This document shows, in pieces, positions 1 through 14,261 of a stretch of DNA of 64,000 nucleotides. The stretch is from Amoebidium appalachense (lineage: Eukaryota > Ichthyosporea). Both the position numbers and the translations under genes were made by a program. The notes below the pieces were generated by a model. That model was not told where the DNA came from. It ran no database searches and worked only from the letters and a program-made list of their open reading frames with translations. Numbering within the stretch: the first letter of the stretch is position 1; every line of letters begins with the position of its first letter. Location of the stretch: the NCBI GenBank assembly GCA_963693365.1, contig CAVNZM010000009.1:9300001-9364000 (forward strand). The letters run 5' to 3'.

Positions 1-297
1 TAGATCAACAAACAAGATATCAATAGTATATCTATAACTAAAGATATTCATGTACACACGAACATGTACACGTCTCTCCCAGAGTGGGTGGATCCGTGTA
101 CACACATATTAATATTCTAATCGATATCCCAACACACGATTAGAGCCGGTACAAAACGATTACAAGTATGCAAGCATATCAGAGATCGATCATACACTTT
201 ACATAGCAGGAGTGTGGCTTTTATACTAAGTACATGAACTAAGACACAACACAAACTAAAAAGATCTTACCTAATGTAGATACAACGTACTACAACA
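1..297 (-). mobile_element. Ty1/copia LTR, partial (runs off the left edge)
   Basis: Read on the minus strand, a TGTTGTAG... LTR start lies directly after a polypurine tract, the normal 3'-LTR junction of a copia element. A TATAAAAG box is present at 218-225 (minus). The LTR continues past base 1, so its other end, the TG..CA closure and the target-site duplication cannot be seen. Assignment rests on the junction with the pol remnant to the right. Confidence 0.75.
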
Positions 298-310
298 TCC
301 CCACTTAAGA
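298..310 (-). promoter_or_regulatory. Polypurine tract of the copia element
   Basis: On the minus strand AAGTGGGGA abuts the LTR start. This is the usual plus-strand primer of copia-type elements. A second near-identical AAGTGGGGA lies at 351-359 (minus), and related CCCCACT blocks occur at 328 and 582, so the tract appears locally repeated. Confidence 0.7.
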
Positions 311-396
311 CTTTGTGTTCTCACATATCCCCACTGAACTAATAAAATCTCCCCACTTGAGAACGGAAACGAAAAAGTAAAGGGTGCATTCTCGGA

Positions 397-444
<48 letters not shown>
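397..444. repeat. Poly-G tract inside the copia remnant
   Basis: About 48 consecutive G on the plus strand, between the copia pol end and the LTR. Any reading frames across it are artefacts of the homopolymer. Confidence 0.95.
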
Positions 445-445
<1 letters not shown>

Positions 446-486
446 ACAGACCAAACACACCAAAAAAATACATACATATATAAAAC

Positions 487-1054
487 TCACGTTGAAAGTA
501 CAAGGTAATTACAGTCGGTGGTAAAAAAAAATACAAGGTTAAGTGGTGTTGGTAGAAAACTCCAGATCTTGAAGTAAAAATTATCCCCACTGAGGATATG
601 TTTTACTGAGCAGTAATCGTTCCAGAGGGGGGCAGAAGCAACCTCCTCAAACAAAGTCCACACACAAAGTCCACAAGTGGGTGAAAACCCCGACGGTTGG
701 CGCCAAACCCAAAGAAAAACCTCCAGAAGAAAAAAGCACGATAAAGTACCCACTGATGTTGAGGAAAAAGAAAAAATCAATTTACAATGCCGGCACACAC
801 AGTCGATCACGGTGACGGACATGAGTCGGTCCGTGTCGGGCAGGGGCTTGGTGAGGATGTCAGCCAGGTTGTGAGCCGACTCAACGTAGTGGACCACGAC
901 GTCCCCACTGGCAATGTAGTGCTTGGTGTTGTGGTACCTCACAGCAATGTGTTTGGTACGGTGTTTGATGCCGGTGGAGTTGATGATGGCAATGGTAGCC
1001 TGGTTGTCACAATACCACGGTACCTGTTTAAACTTTAGACCAAACCTGCCGGCC
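487..1054 (-). pseudogene. Ty1/copia pol remnant, C-terminal RNase H end
   Basis: The minus frame shows WYCDNQATIAI, then KHIAVRYHNTKH and NLADILTKPLP, the conserved end of copia RNase H. The frame meets a TGA near 1054, just before recognisable homology starts, so the rest of pol and gag are missing. After ILTKPL the frame stays open for about 100 residues without recognisable content, to a stop near 487. A poly-G run (397-444) lies between pol and the polypurine tract. Non-autonomous fragment. Confidence 0.85.
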
Positions 1055-1059
1055 GATCA

Positions 1060-2023
1060 ATTAGTGGGCCGCGGCCAATCAGCAAAAGGCACCCCTGGGG
1101 CGCTAGTCGCCCATTGGGAGATTAAAACTCCAATCAGAGGTTTTATGGCTACCTATTGTATACACTTTAGCCATTCGAGTCACGTCGCATTCCAAAGGAT
1201 AAACAGAGACGAGTTGTGGTATAGGGAGATAACTCGACAGAACTCCGCCAGGTTGGCATTGGCAACTTCGCTCCGAAGTCTCCGGCTTAGCAATGGGAGC
1301 AAAGATTAACATAGTATTAAAAATACATCGAGATTGTCACATCAAAAATTGAAAATGATTAACCTACCTAATTTTATGTTTGTGTGTGTATTGTTTTAGT
1401 ATACACTGTATTGATTGTGACTGTAACGTTGGGACGGGCCCCAGACTGGCACAAGCGCCATCTAGGGGGTAGGCTGAGCCGCTGGTGATTGGTTCCTTCG
1501 TTTGGGTTTTTTAAAGTACACAACGATGATGATTGGCTGACAGCACAGGAAAAATGCAGAGTCATCCGCTCATTCGCCGCAAATGTCTGTGTGAGGCGCT
1601 CAAGTATAGCCCTACACACAATCATACACGTAAGGAATAAATATGTAATTGCTATATTTCTACTCTACTAATATAATTTACAGCAAAAGGCACTTTTCAT
1701 GGCTTCAGGTGGCAACAGGCTCAGGCTTCAGCAATCAATTCCTACCCTCCTCTAGTGTAGCCAATCAAATCTGCAGAAAAGTAACAGAGGAATGCCGTCG
1801 ATAGTTTGAAACTTTGAAACATCGGACTCGTTCAACACCCGCTCACAACAACGTCGCCTCTCTTGTGGTGGCGTTCGTTTGTATATGAAGTTCCACGCAG
1901 TTATTGCTTGAGCGCCTTTGGCGCTGTCTCTGCGCGCAGTTATGAATACATGCGCAAGAGCGGCTATGATAACGGGCGCGACGAATACAAGGGCGCCCAC
2001 CACATTCCCCATCAGAAGTCCGC
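1060..2023. other. Intergenic, no supported gene
   Basis: Sequence between the copia truncation point and the Cys-rich pseudogene. Only short incidental frames are present. I see no splice-consistent exon, no RNA gene and no long microsatellite. Confidence 0.5.
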
Positions 2024-2755
2024 ATGCCCCATCATCGTAAGAGCTCATACATTGCGTGTGACAAGTGGGTCGACAACTCGGGCACCATTTGCTACTACGA
2101 CACTGACTACGAACAGAGGTGCAACCCTGCCATTTTCACCGGGAAGGAGGCGTGCTCTGTTGGGAGATGCTGCAAGGGTAAACCCGAGAAGAAAATGTGA
2201 TGTGATTCTTACGTCGACCGTGAAGATATCGACTGCCAACACGGAGTTAACGATGACAAGAAATGCGTTCTCAACGGAAGTGGTGCCGATAAACGCACGA
2301 AGGATTAATATTACTGCTGCGTCACGATGGTGCGCATGGTGACCAATTGCTACAAATGGATGAAGAGCGGTGCCGATAATGTTCTTCAGAACTACAAATG
2401 CTTCGAATGGCAACAGCAGAAAGAGACCCCCACCACCACACAGCAGAACGGTATCGGTCCATGCAGCAGGGATCAGTGCTGCGCGTTGGTGAAGCCTACC
2501 CCCAAGCCCGACCCCATCACACCGGTGCCCAAGCCGACTGTTATCCCCGGGCCCAAGCTCTGCAAAGATTACACCAAAAATGCGTCCAACTTCGATTGGC
2601 GGTGTGATTGCTGGGCTGCTGCAAACAACTTCTCGTGCCCCAAGAACAAATATTTGAAGAACGGGAAACAGTGCACGCGGTTTAGCGGCCTGATTGAGGG
2701 TGTGCCCAAGTGTACGGATGGTCACTGCTGTGCTAGCACTCCCCACGTGTTTTAA
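2024..2755 (+). pseudogene. Cys-rich four-repeat protein gene, interrupted by two in-frame stops
   Basis: One continuous plus frame from an ATG at 2024 to TAA at 2753-2755 carries four tandem Cys modules. Each opens with C plus an aromatic a few residues on (CDKW, CDSY, CYKW, CKDY) and ends in a CC pair (GRCC, YYCC, DQCC, GHCC). A Pro/Lys/Thr linker (PTPKPDP...VPKPTVIPG) separates modules 3 and 4. The frame is broken by TGA at 2198-2200 and TAA at 2306-2308 with no frameshift, so the simplest reading is nonsense decay. No signal peptide is visible; a first exon may be missing, since a possible phase-1 acceptor ends at 2015. I do not recognise the family. Cys-rich secreted repeats occur in matrix and adhesive proteins, but no function is claimed. 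Confidence 0.65.
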
Positions 2756-3212
2756 AGCCGGCGTTAGCACGATACTGTGGGTGTTCATTCGTGCAAAATC
2801 ATGCAGTATTGAACACAACAGCTGTATCTGTATGTACAAGAGATATATAGGCGGTCAAAAGGTATATGTTTTATGAGCCCTGTGGTGTACAATGTGATAG
2901 ACACGTCCTTACTCTTCGTGACTAAATGATCGTCAGGATATAAGATGACATATACTGCACTTATTTCGGACATGTTCACCGTTCAACCATTATACTACAT
3001 TTACCTACCTCGGTGCCTGGACGCAAGAAAATGATGGTGACATCAGCAACGTATCAAATTTGGATGTGAAAACATCCACCAGGGCTTTGTACACTACCTT
3101 TTTGGTGCCATTTTCTGACATATCATTTGCATATATCTATCATGATATAAGTAATATATGCCATAAGAAATATATGGATGCTGACGTGTTTTCAGCACGT
3201 CAGGGACAGGTT

Positions 3213-3218
3213 AATAAA
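3213..3218 (+). promoter_or_regulatory. Possible AATAAA polyadenylation signal
   Basis: AATAAA lies about 460 bp after the Cys-rich frame ends, in AT-rich sequence. Its assignment to that gene is inferred from position only. Confidence 0.3.
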
Positions 3219-3470
3219 GCACTCCTGTGCAAGCGATGTGAACTGTAAATGTTGATCATTGAATATCAAGGACCATGTGTCCATTAAACGGTGTGAAGAA
3301 ACAACAAACCCTACCGATACCTCCCTCTATCTTTTTTATAGCGCTAAAACCTAATATTTTTTATTTATAATATTAAATCCATTAATTAAATATTGGCCAT
3401 CTTTAACATATGACGAATGAGTGCGGACACCACATGGGTTTTTGTGATGTTTCTGCACTAATCATTACCT

Positions 3471-3552
3471 GACCCCTAGAGGGAGATCATGGAACATGTT
3501 GCCGCTGTTACATTGCTTCTCATCATCTTAAAGGCTAGCCTCATGGGAGGAA

Positions 3553-3595
<43 letters not shown>

Positions 3596-3701
3596 CCCTA
3601 GAGGGAGATCATGGAACATGTTGCCACTGTTACATTGCTTCTCTTTATTTTAAAGGCTAGCCTCATGGGAGGAAGAGGGGGGGGGGGGGGGGGGGGGGGG
3701 G
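3471..3701. repeat. Tandem duplication of a ~122-bp unit ending in poly-G
   Basis: The unit beginning GACCCCTAGAGGGAGATCAT occurs at 3471 and again at 3593. Each copy runs through GGCTAGCCTCATGGGAGGAAGAG into a poly-G tract (about 3556-3593 and 3677-3701). Differences are few, so the duplication is recent. Confidence 0.9.
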
Positions 3702-3894
3702 ACCGGTGACAGGTGGCACCGGTAGTGTGTGTGTGTGCTCCTGCAAGGGAAGCCAAGGGGTTGTTAAAGGGGTTTTCTTTTAGCTTTCCGGGTCGGGTCG
3801 GGTCAGAGGGGTTTCTAATCAGCTCTGTATTTGGCCTGCTGCGCATCAGAGCTGGTCTCGGTAACCGACACGTTTTGCTGGCAGCAAGGCACAA

Positions 3895-6260
<2,366 letters not shown>

Positions 6261-6269
6261 ACACTAGTT

Positions 6270-7002
6270 CGGAATTCCCATTGGAATTCGCATGCGTAAC
6301 CTTATATGGCTTACCTGAAAAATTCGGATCGTCTGATTGGCCTCACTTTCCGAAAGGGCTAGGGTAAGAGCTGCCCTGTGCCCTCACCCCATCGGGGCCG
6401 GGGTGCAAATCGCTCTGATGTGCATGTTTTGCTCGTTTCTACTTAGAAAACAGATGTTGGCTCACTATTAAAAGTTGTCGGAAATGAAACAACGCGTAAT
6501 AATGATATATTTTTTCGGGGATGTCCGAGGCTTCCTTCAATATCAAAATCGGCAAAAACCCTGTCCTTCTAGGCCTCCGATCGTCAAGGCCGCGGTCGAT
6601 CGTCTGTGCCAAAATCTTAGTTTTTTTTCTAGTTTTCTTCATAAAATAAACGGCGGACACCCCATATTGCTTATACAATAAATGTGTGTCGCGTTATGAA
6701 TAAAAATATCAATTAGTTGACCAAAACCTGTTTTCTATTCGTATTTGTTACTTTGATCACCTAAAGCGTCATTTGGTATATGAGTAGGCCTTCCGCCAGC
6801 CCTTCATTACGTCATCATTCCGATGTGAGCGAAGCAAAGCCATTGATAATTTTACATGCATAGACAATCCGAACTTGAATGTAGTGTGTAGGGGTTTACA
6901 CACTTTTTATTGCGTGGACACTGCCGGAGGCCCAGCCACATTCGGCGGCCTACTGCGTTTTCCAGCACAGCCAATCAAATGCAGCCAGCGCACACACACA
7001 CA

Positions 7003-7053
<51 letters not shown>

Positions 7054-7085
7054 CCAGCTGATACCGAGTGTCCCGAGGGGAGCCC

Positions 7086-7140
<55 letters not shown>

Positions 7141-7500
7141 GGGGAACCCCAACTAATTGATTTCTCCTTGTAGTCTTTATGGTGTCTCGTAGAGAAAGTA
7201 AACCCTGATATATAGTCACCACCCGACATCTATGTACGTGATCATGATATACCGCTGAGGGGATATTCCGAGCAAAACCCCCCCCCCCCATACCTGAGAC
7301 TGGTTCTCTTTGCCTCGAGTAAACAGCGTAAACCCCCTGACATATGTACATGCTAGGCAACAATGAGCGCCATCGTAGTATATGACACCCCTATTACATA
7401 TTATGGGTAAGCAGAGGCTAGCATCGGTAGCTCCGAAAGAAAGTTAAGGCACCGGATCACAATATCATACTGTGCAGCATTAATAAGGTGATCTAGGATA
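6270..7500. other. Intergenic; (CA)n plus poly-A
   Basis: Non-repetitive sequence without a recognisable gene, interrupted by (CA)n (about 6990-7052) and a ~50-nt poly-A run (7089-7139). The poly-A could be a retroposon tail, but I see no clear element upstream. Confidence 0.5.
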
Positions 7501-8440
7501 GTCATCTTAAAACGGATATATTGAGGAAGAGAGGAAGAAAAGAGAATAAAACCGCCAATATCTCCGGTTCTAATACATTAGCTAACAGGTTGCATTTATT
7601 GATAGATATGCAGCCGCGAGTAAACCGCCCCCAACACATATTACACATACGAGCAGGAGACACCAGAAACCGATTACACCGCCAAGCCATAATCATCTTG
7701 GCGTTTTTACACCACACCACATTACGAATAAACGAATCTATGTATGAACGAGACTCTCTAACCGTATCCGCCATACAGGCTACTAGTAGTTGGTGTTTTT
7801 GCGGTCCTAACACCGGAAGGGACTCAACACGTAGAGTAAAAAGATATCTATCAGCCATAGACTTGAAACTATTCATATTCACACTATGATCTAGCCGTAC
7901 CTCCGGTGGGGTCGCCAGCCATTCCACATAACGCTCGGCAATGGGCAGAGACGATGGGGAAGGGAAGAGGTATCCGGCGGGGATGCGTGTAGCCGGAAGA
8001 GCGGGTGGTCCGGGGCACAAGCGGACAGGCGGGTGATGTGCTCGTGAAATTTAAGGGCTAATTCGTGTACGCGTTGTGATGGTGGTGTGAGTGCGTAGAG
8101 AGAATCAAAAAGGCGTCTAGGGTTAGGTGTGGAAAGACCAGTGAGAAACGTACAACAAGTTGTGTAGTGGAAATCATCTATTGATTTGAGGACATTAGTT
8201 AGTAACAGTATCAGGGGGTGCCATAGCTAGTAAGGGCAACCCGTATTCAGACAAAGGGCGAATATATGTGCGAAATATACTAATACGATTGTATAGGTGG
8301 ACAGTATGAGAAAGAGTAGCAAGATACACATCCCTAAATAACCGAAGACACCTGCCTGCACTCTCCACCCGACGGTCGATCATCCGTTTGAAACATATGC
8401 CCGGAATCCCCAGTGTGTAGGCTACACATGTGTGCTAGCG
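7500..8440 (-). pseudogene. Decayed non-LTR (LINE-type) retrotransposon ORF2 fragment
   Basis: Minus-strand translation gives a reverse-transcriptase tail in pieces: YTLGIPGICFKRMIDRRV, then LRLFRDVYLATL, then FRTYIRPLSEYGLPLLA, which resembles the YIRPxxEYGxPxWx block of LINE RTs. A frameshift near 8215 leads into a post-RT helical region (PRRLFDSLYALTPPSQR). Another near 8010 leads into a C-terminal segment ending in a Cys motif (CNMCWGRF...). Clade assignment is not possible by eye. Confidence 0.65.
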
Positions 8441-8832
8441 TGTGTCACGGTACGGGCGGGGCCGATCGATAAAGTGTTCATAGATTTGATTGGATGAATG
8501 CTTTGAGTAAAGACATAATTGGAAAATGAATCAGTCGGCTGATTGGATCCCAGGATCCCCCGAGACCTTACCAATAAGATACGATCGGGCCGATGCTAAT
8601 CAATGTAGGAACCATCAGCCTCGCGGACAAGCTCTTCAGGAAATAAAACGAGATTTCATACGCGTTACATGTAGGCATGAAAATAAATACATCGATATGC
8701 CAAGCAGCACTATCTGCATGCTCCCTTATTTCTTCCTAGGCGCAGTAGCCTACAAACTTTTTTCGCAATCATTGTGATCACCACTTTGCGCACCTCTGTA
8801 ACTTAGTAAGCCAATTACAACTTCGAAAATCA

Positions 8833-8980
8833 GGGTTTGGTTACGAATCGTAACGACCCCAAATACGGTTTAGGAAATCCCGCAATACGATTTAAAGGGG
8901 GCATCCCATTAGTAAAAACGACCCTGAAGGGTGTCAAATTGCTCGGAATTTGCCTAAATACGATTAAGAGCGCCAAACCC
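8833..8980. mobile_element. Small terminal-inverted-repeat (MITE-like) element
   Basis: The left end GGGTTTGG and right end CCAAACCC are inverted, enclosing about 150 bp with repeated AATACGATT/AATACGGTTT blocks and no coding capacity. It resembles the foldback elements near 46 kb in its end motif (GTTTGGC/GCCAAAC). Confidence 0.45.
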
Positions 8981-9219
8981 AGGCAACCGCTGTCGAATTA
9001 AGTTAGACCAATCGTTGGATTGATTGGCTCATACGAAGAAAGCCTCTAGCCATATATGGTTCGCTATAAACCAAAACAAAGACCGCGACAAAAGGCTCCC
9101 ACGCGATACTCATGTTTACCATTCCCTTGTGCTTAGGTTCCATAGCACGCTTTTGTTTTCCCTGTAGCTCGCGTAAAGAGAAGACAAGGGCACAAAACCG
9201 TAGTTTTGTCAGGGGGAAG

Positions 9220-11055
9220 ATGCGCTACATATCAACAGTTTTAGTGCTGGCTGTTAGTGCCAGCACGCTTGCTTCTCCGTACGGTGCATACGTTTTGAAA
9301 GTTACGGACCAGGAAAAGTGTGTAGGTGCCAAGGGAAAAGACAGCACAGAGCTCACTATTGGGGACTGTACTGGTGACAGCGCGCAGCTGTGGGAGTGGC
9401 GGTCTAATAATTACCAGTGGAGAAATCAGCTGACGGAGAAGTGTCTGACACGTAAGTGCACGTGATTATGAAGAAATTAATGTGCATCATGCTCGATGTG
9501 TGTAGAGAATGGGGTGTGTGTGGTGGTGGTTGATGTGGAAGAGTGGAGTTGCGGGGGGTGTTACTGTTTGCTCGTTTGAGAAATTATGAATGTATGGTCT
9601 AGCTGGGCCTTTATGTGGTTACATAAGAACGTCAAAGTTGGTTTTAGTTATAATTAACTGTGTGGTGTTGCTTCCTCGCTTTCAGAATGCAGCAATTTAG
9701 ATTCTGCCTATTCTTGTCCTGTTCAAGTTTGTATCACGCCCGTTTCTGTGTCCTTGCCATTAGGCATAATTACAGTGGCTTGGGAATCTGAAGGCTTTAG
9801 AAAGAGCATATGCAGTTTTTTGTGAGTGCACTTCTGAGGTGCATGGACAACGAGGAAGAGCCCGGGCGTTCCGAGTGCTGTTTTATGTCCCACTTTTATG
9901 TGACGTTCGTTTGGGTACTGCGCGTGAAGGGATGGTGCCTGTAATACTATGTATATGTGTACGACAATGTGTATGCCGTGTCCGGTATAATAGTCCGTTT
10001 GTTTTCGTGCAAGCCGTATCTTTTGCATGAGCTCGTGTTTCAAACGTGTGGGGGAAAACTTGACGCACGTGCACATTGCCTGCTAAGTCCACCTGCAAAC
10101 ATGTGCTCACACTCTCTTTCTTTCCTGTTCGCACCCTCTGCACCTCCCGTCGATTGTATACACATATACGTATTAGTCTTTTATCTTTCATTTGCACAAA
10201 ACATAAGATAAGATTACATGCCCCCCCTCCCCCTCCCCTCCCTCCCTCCCCCCCCACCCAGTCCCCCCCCCCCTCTCTCTTCCCTCACTCACACACACAC
10301 ACCTAAAACAACCTACCTCCTCGTCACTCCGTTCCCTTCCATCCGCATCCCCCCCCGTCCCCCCCCCCCCCCCCTTCAAAAAAAAAACCCCCCTTCTTCC
10401 ATTCTCCAGTCGCTACTGTCCATCTTCCGTTCCGGCCCCCGCCTCTCTTCTGTCTTCCACCATAACCAAGAGTTAGTCCATGGTCCCTGTTTCATTAAGT
10501 CTCTCATTTGGTAAATTATTCATATTCCGATTTGTTTATTTTTCCCCGTGTCCTGTGTACTAACCCATCCACTCCTACCCCTTTCCGCGCAGTCACCCGC
10601 CCAGGCGAAGGCGCAAGCACCCCCGCAAAACTCGACGATTGCAAATCTAGCAATGACGGCCAAATTTTCAGACCCCCTCCATCTGGCCCATTTGTGAGCG
10701 TGGAAATTGAAGCCTGCCCCGCACCATGCACAGAGGGGGGAAGCGACCTGTGTGCGTTTGACGACATTAAAAACGATTGGTGTAACACAGTAGGAAAGGA
10801 GATTTACAACCGAAAAATGGAGGCGAAGATATATTGCGATATGGATAAGGCGAAGGGAGAATGGAAACGTGAAAATGAGACGGCGTGCACTAAGGATTGC
10901 GGTGGGGGTACTAAGAAGATAACGTATGTGTGTGGGGCTGTGAGTGGGGGGTATCAGAATGCATGCTGCATTGACGATGATATGCCCTCTACTACAAAGG
11001 TCTGCAACCTCATTGCTTGTGGTGAGTAACTTAATCCCTCTCCGCCCTCCCCCCC

Positions 11056-11110
<55 letters not shown>

Positions 11111-12969
11111 AAAAAGAAAAGAAGAAGAAGAAGAAAAAGAAAGAAATAAAGAAATAAAGAAAGAAAGAGAGAAAGAAAAAAAAGGAAAGAAAAAAGAAAA
11201 GAAAGAAAGAAAGAAAGAAAAGAAATAGAGGGAAAAGAGAGAAGACACGAAAAGGGGGGACTTGAAGGAAAGGAAAGGAAATAAAGGCAAAAGGAAAAGT
11301 GAAAGGCAAAAGAACCGTACAAGCACAAACCGCCTCCCTCACCGAAACTTCTCCTGTTTATACTTCGACCTCCCTCCCCACTTCCTAAATTCTCGTATCA
11401 TTCCATCATTTTTCTCCCTCACCCCCCCCCCCCCCCCCCTCTAGTCCCCCTCCCCCCACCCCCCGGTCCCTCCCCCCCCCCCTCCCCCCCCCCCCCCCCT
11501 CCTTCCCCCGTCTCCCCTGCTTATGATTGATACTCCTGCATATGCCTTGCAGAATATGCGTTGTGTTGTCCGTCGTGAATGTATCCTTCGTACTCTGTAA
11601 CACATTCTAACCTCCTCCTACCCCCCTAACCCCCCCTTCCCCCCCCTCTCCCCTGCCACCCCCCTCCCCCTCCCCCTCCCCCTACCCCTCATTCCATCTC
11701 CACCACACAGATGCCAAGCTTGAAGACTTCTACGTGCTCAAGTCTGCCGATGGCAATAAGTGTATTGATGGAAGTGGGAATGAGGCAACACTGTCAGACT
11801 GCAGCAAAGAGGCTAAGGATGAACAGCTGTGGATACAGGCGAGAAACCTGTGGGTCAACAAGAAGACAAATAACTGCCTGGCTGGTAGGATTATCTCTCT
11901 ATTTCTCCTTTTCTCTCTCTGTGTTTCTCTATTTTCTCCCTCCATTTCTCTCCATTTCTCTCTCTCTCTATCCCTCGATTACTCTCTATACATACACACA
12001 TGTTCGGGTGTGAATTTCCTTGTCTCTCACTGACTCTCCTCCCCCCCTCCCCCCCCCCCCCCCCGCCCCCGCCCCCGCCCCCCTCCCCCCCCTCCCCCCC
12101 CCCCCTCCCCCCCCCCCCCTTCCCTCTCACTCACTCACTCACTCGCTCCATCTCTATTTATGTATATGTACTCGCATGACCTAGAATATGCCTTGGTGGG
12201 CTAGATTTTCATCCCTCTTTGTTTTTTCCTCCATCTCTTTGTATATATGTATATACCTTCTGTGGCTCACTCTTATTCTGACACACACTCCTGAACACAA
12301 ACTCACACACTTTCTGCCTATCTCCCCCCCCCCCCCCCCCCCCCCCCTCCCTCCCTCCCTCCCCCCTTTTTCCCACCACCAATCACCACCATTGCCGTTC
12401 TTAAGCTATTCTCCCCGTCTAACCTATCTGCCTTCCCTTTCCTTTCCATCTGTTTTTCACTGTAATTCATAACTCCCCCCCACATTCTCCCTTCTCCCTC
12501 TCCTTCCCGATGCCCGGCCCAGTCCTATCCTCCCCTCTCCCCCCGTCCCCCCTCCCCCCCCCCCACAAAAGAAACGGAGTGCTGGAATGCTGCACGTGTG
12601 ACCCCAAAAAACACTATCGGACCTTATGAACAGGGATTGTTTGTGCATGTAGACGAGGGCAGGGGGGGATTTTGGGGTGGGGGGGGGGGGGGGGTAGGGG
12701 GGGGGGCAAGGTTGGTTGCTTCGGTGCTAAAAATTGTGGTAGAGCTCAGTGTATGTGGTTCGTTTGTTGTCCTTTTGATTAATATTTATTCAAGTCTTAC
12801 GACCTCCTCACCCAACATCCCTCTTCCCCCCCTCCCTCCCCCCTCCTTCCCCCCGGCCTATCATAACCACACCATCAAAATACAAATCACGCACACGCAC
12901 ATGCACACGCACACGCACGCACACGCACGCACGCACGCACACGCACACGCACACACACACACACACACA

Positions 12970-13020
<51 letters not shown>

Positions 13021-14165
13021 ACACACACACGCAACAGTGCCCCAGTACTTCAGCTGTGACAAGCCCAATGTTGTGTCTGTGGCCGAGTGTGAGCCCACTG
13101 ACGCAATGCAGAAAATGCCAAAGCCAGTGCCTAATGCTCAGGTATGCACTGGGTCCTATCCACACATTCCAGAGGATAAACTGCACATAACAGAAGATCA
13201 AGCACCTTAGTATTAGATAACAATAATCACAGGACGACTGTAATTTCTATTTGTCATTAGAGAAAGTGAAATAGATCAGATGAAGGAAAAGAACAGATAG
13301 AAAGATGGCATTGATAGGCTATTGGAACGGGAAGAGAAGAGAGGGTTTTGAGGGCATATTTTCATAAAATGCACAAGCGCATAGCTCTCCTATTTCCGGG
13401 GGTGGCCTCATTTGCTCTTACCAACGCCACCACACATGCAGACACTTAGGTGGATGAGTACTCCCATCCACCTTTCACCCACCCACCCACACACACTCAC
13501 ACACCCAATCCCGTGCCCCCCCCCCCCCCCCCCCCCCTCGCCCCCCTCCTCCCTTCCCCCCCCCCCCCCCCCGCCGCCGCCGCCGCCCATACCCACTCCT
13601 CAACACACTCCTCAACACACACAGGATGTGAACGTGTGTGTTGGCCCCTGCACGGATGGCAGCAAGGCATGTGGGTTTAGAAGCAACGATGATGGTGTGC
13701 AGTCATGGTGTAAGACACCAGAGTACAGCGACAGCAACACAAACAAGAAGATGGGCGCTGTGAAGTTCTGTAGCACCGACGGGGCTGTTTGTGGTTCAGG
13801 TGAGTCCATGTCCCCCTCCCCCCCCACGCACACACACACCCCCTTCCCCCCCCCCTCCCCCCCCCCTTCCCCCCAATTCCCCACCATCCCCCCCCCAGCC
13901 CCCCCCCCCCACACACACACATACGCACACACCCTTCCCCTCCCCATTACGCCAAGCCAAGAACAAGCGACATAATCTATAAAAATAGATCTAAAGCATA
14001 GGGAACCCTAAGACTATTCAGTAGCAACAAGGAGAGAGAGAAGAAAGGAGACATCATCATCTTCCGTCCCTCCCCTCCAACTCTCGGACTTAAAAAGCTC
14101 TTATGCCCTTTTCACTGCTGGAACACACGTGCGCACACACACACATGCACGTGCGTGCGCGCGCG

Positions 14166-14261
<96 letters not shown>

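Noticed and set aside
2045-2839. 264-codon minus-strand frame opposite the Cys-rich pseudogene
   Set aside because: It is the antisense shadow of the plus-strand Cys-rich frame; it has no signal, motif or composition of its own.
12565-12660. Possible extra exon (ETECWNAARVTPKN) in lectin/TSP1 intron 3
   Set aside because: The acceptor is plausible, but the only nearby donor leaves phase 0 while exon 4 requires phase 1, and it interrupts the module order shared with exons 1-2.
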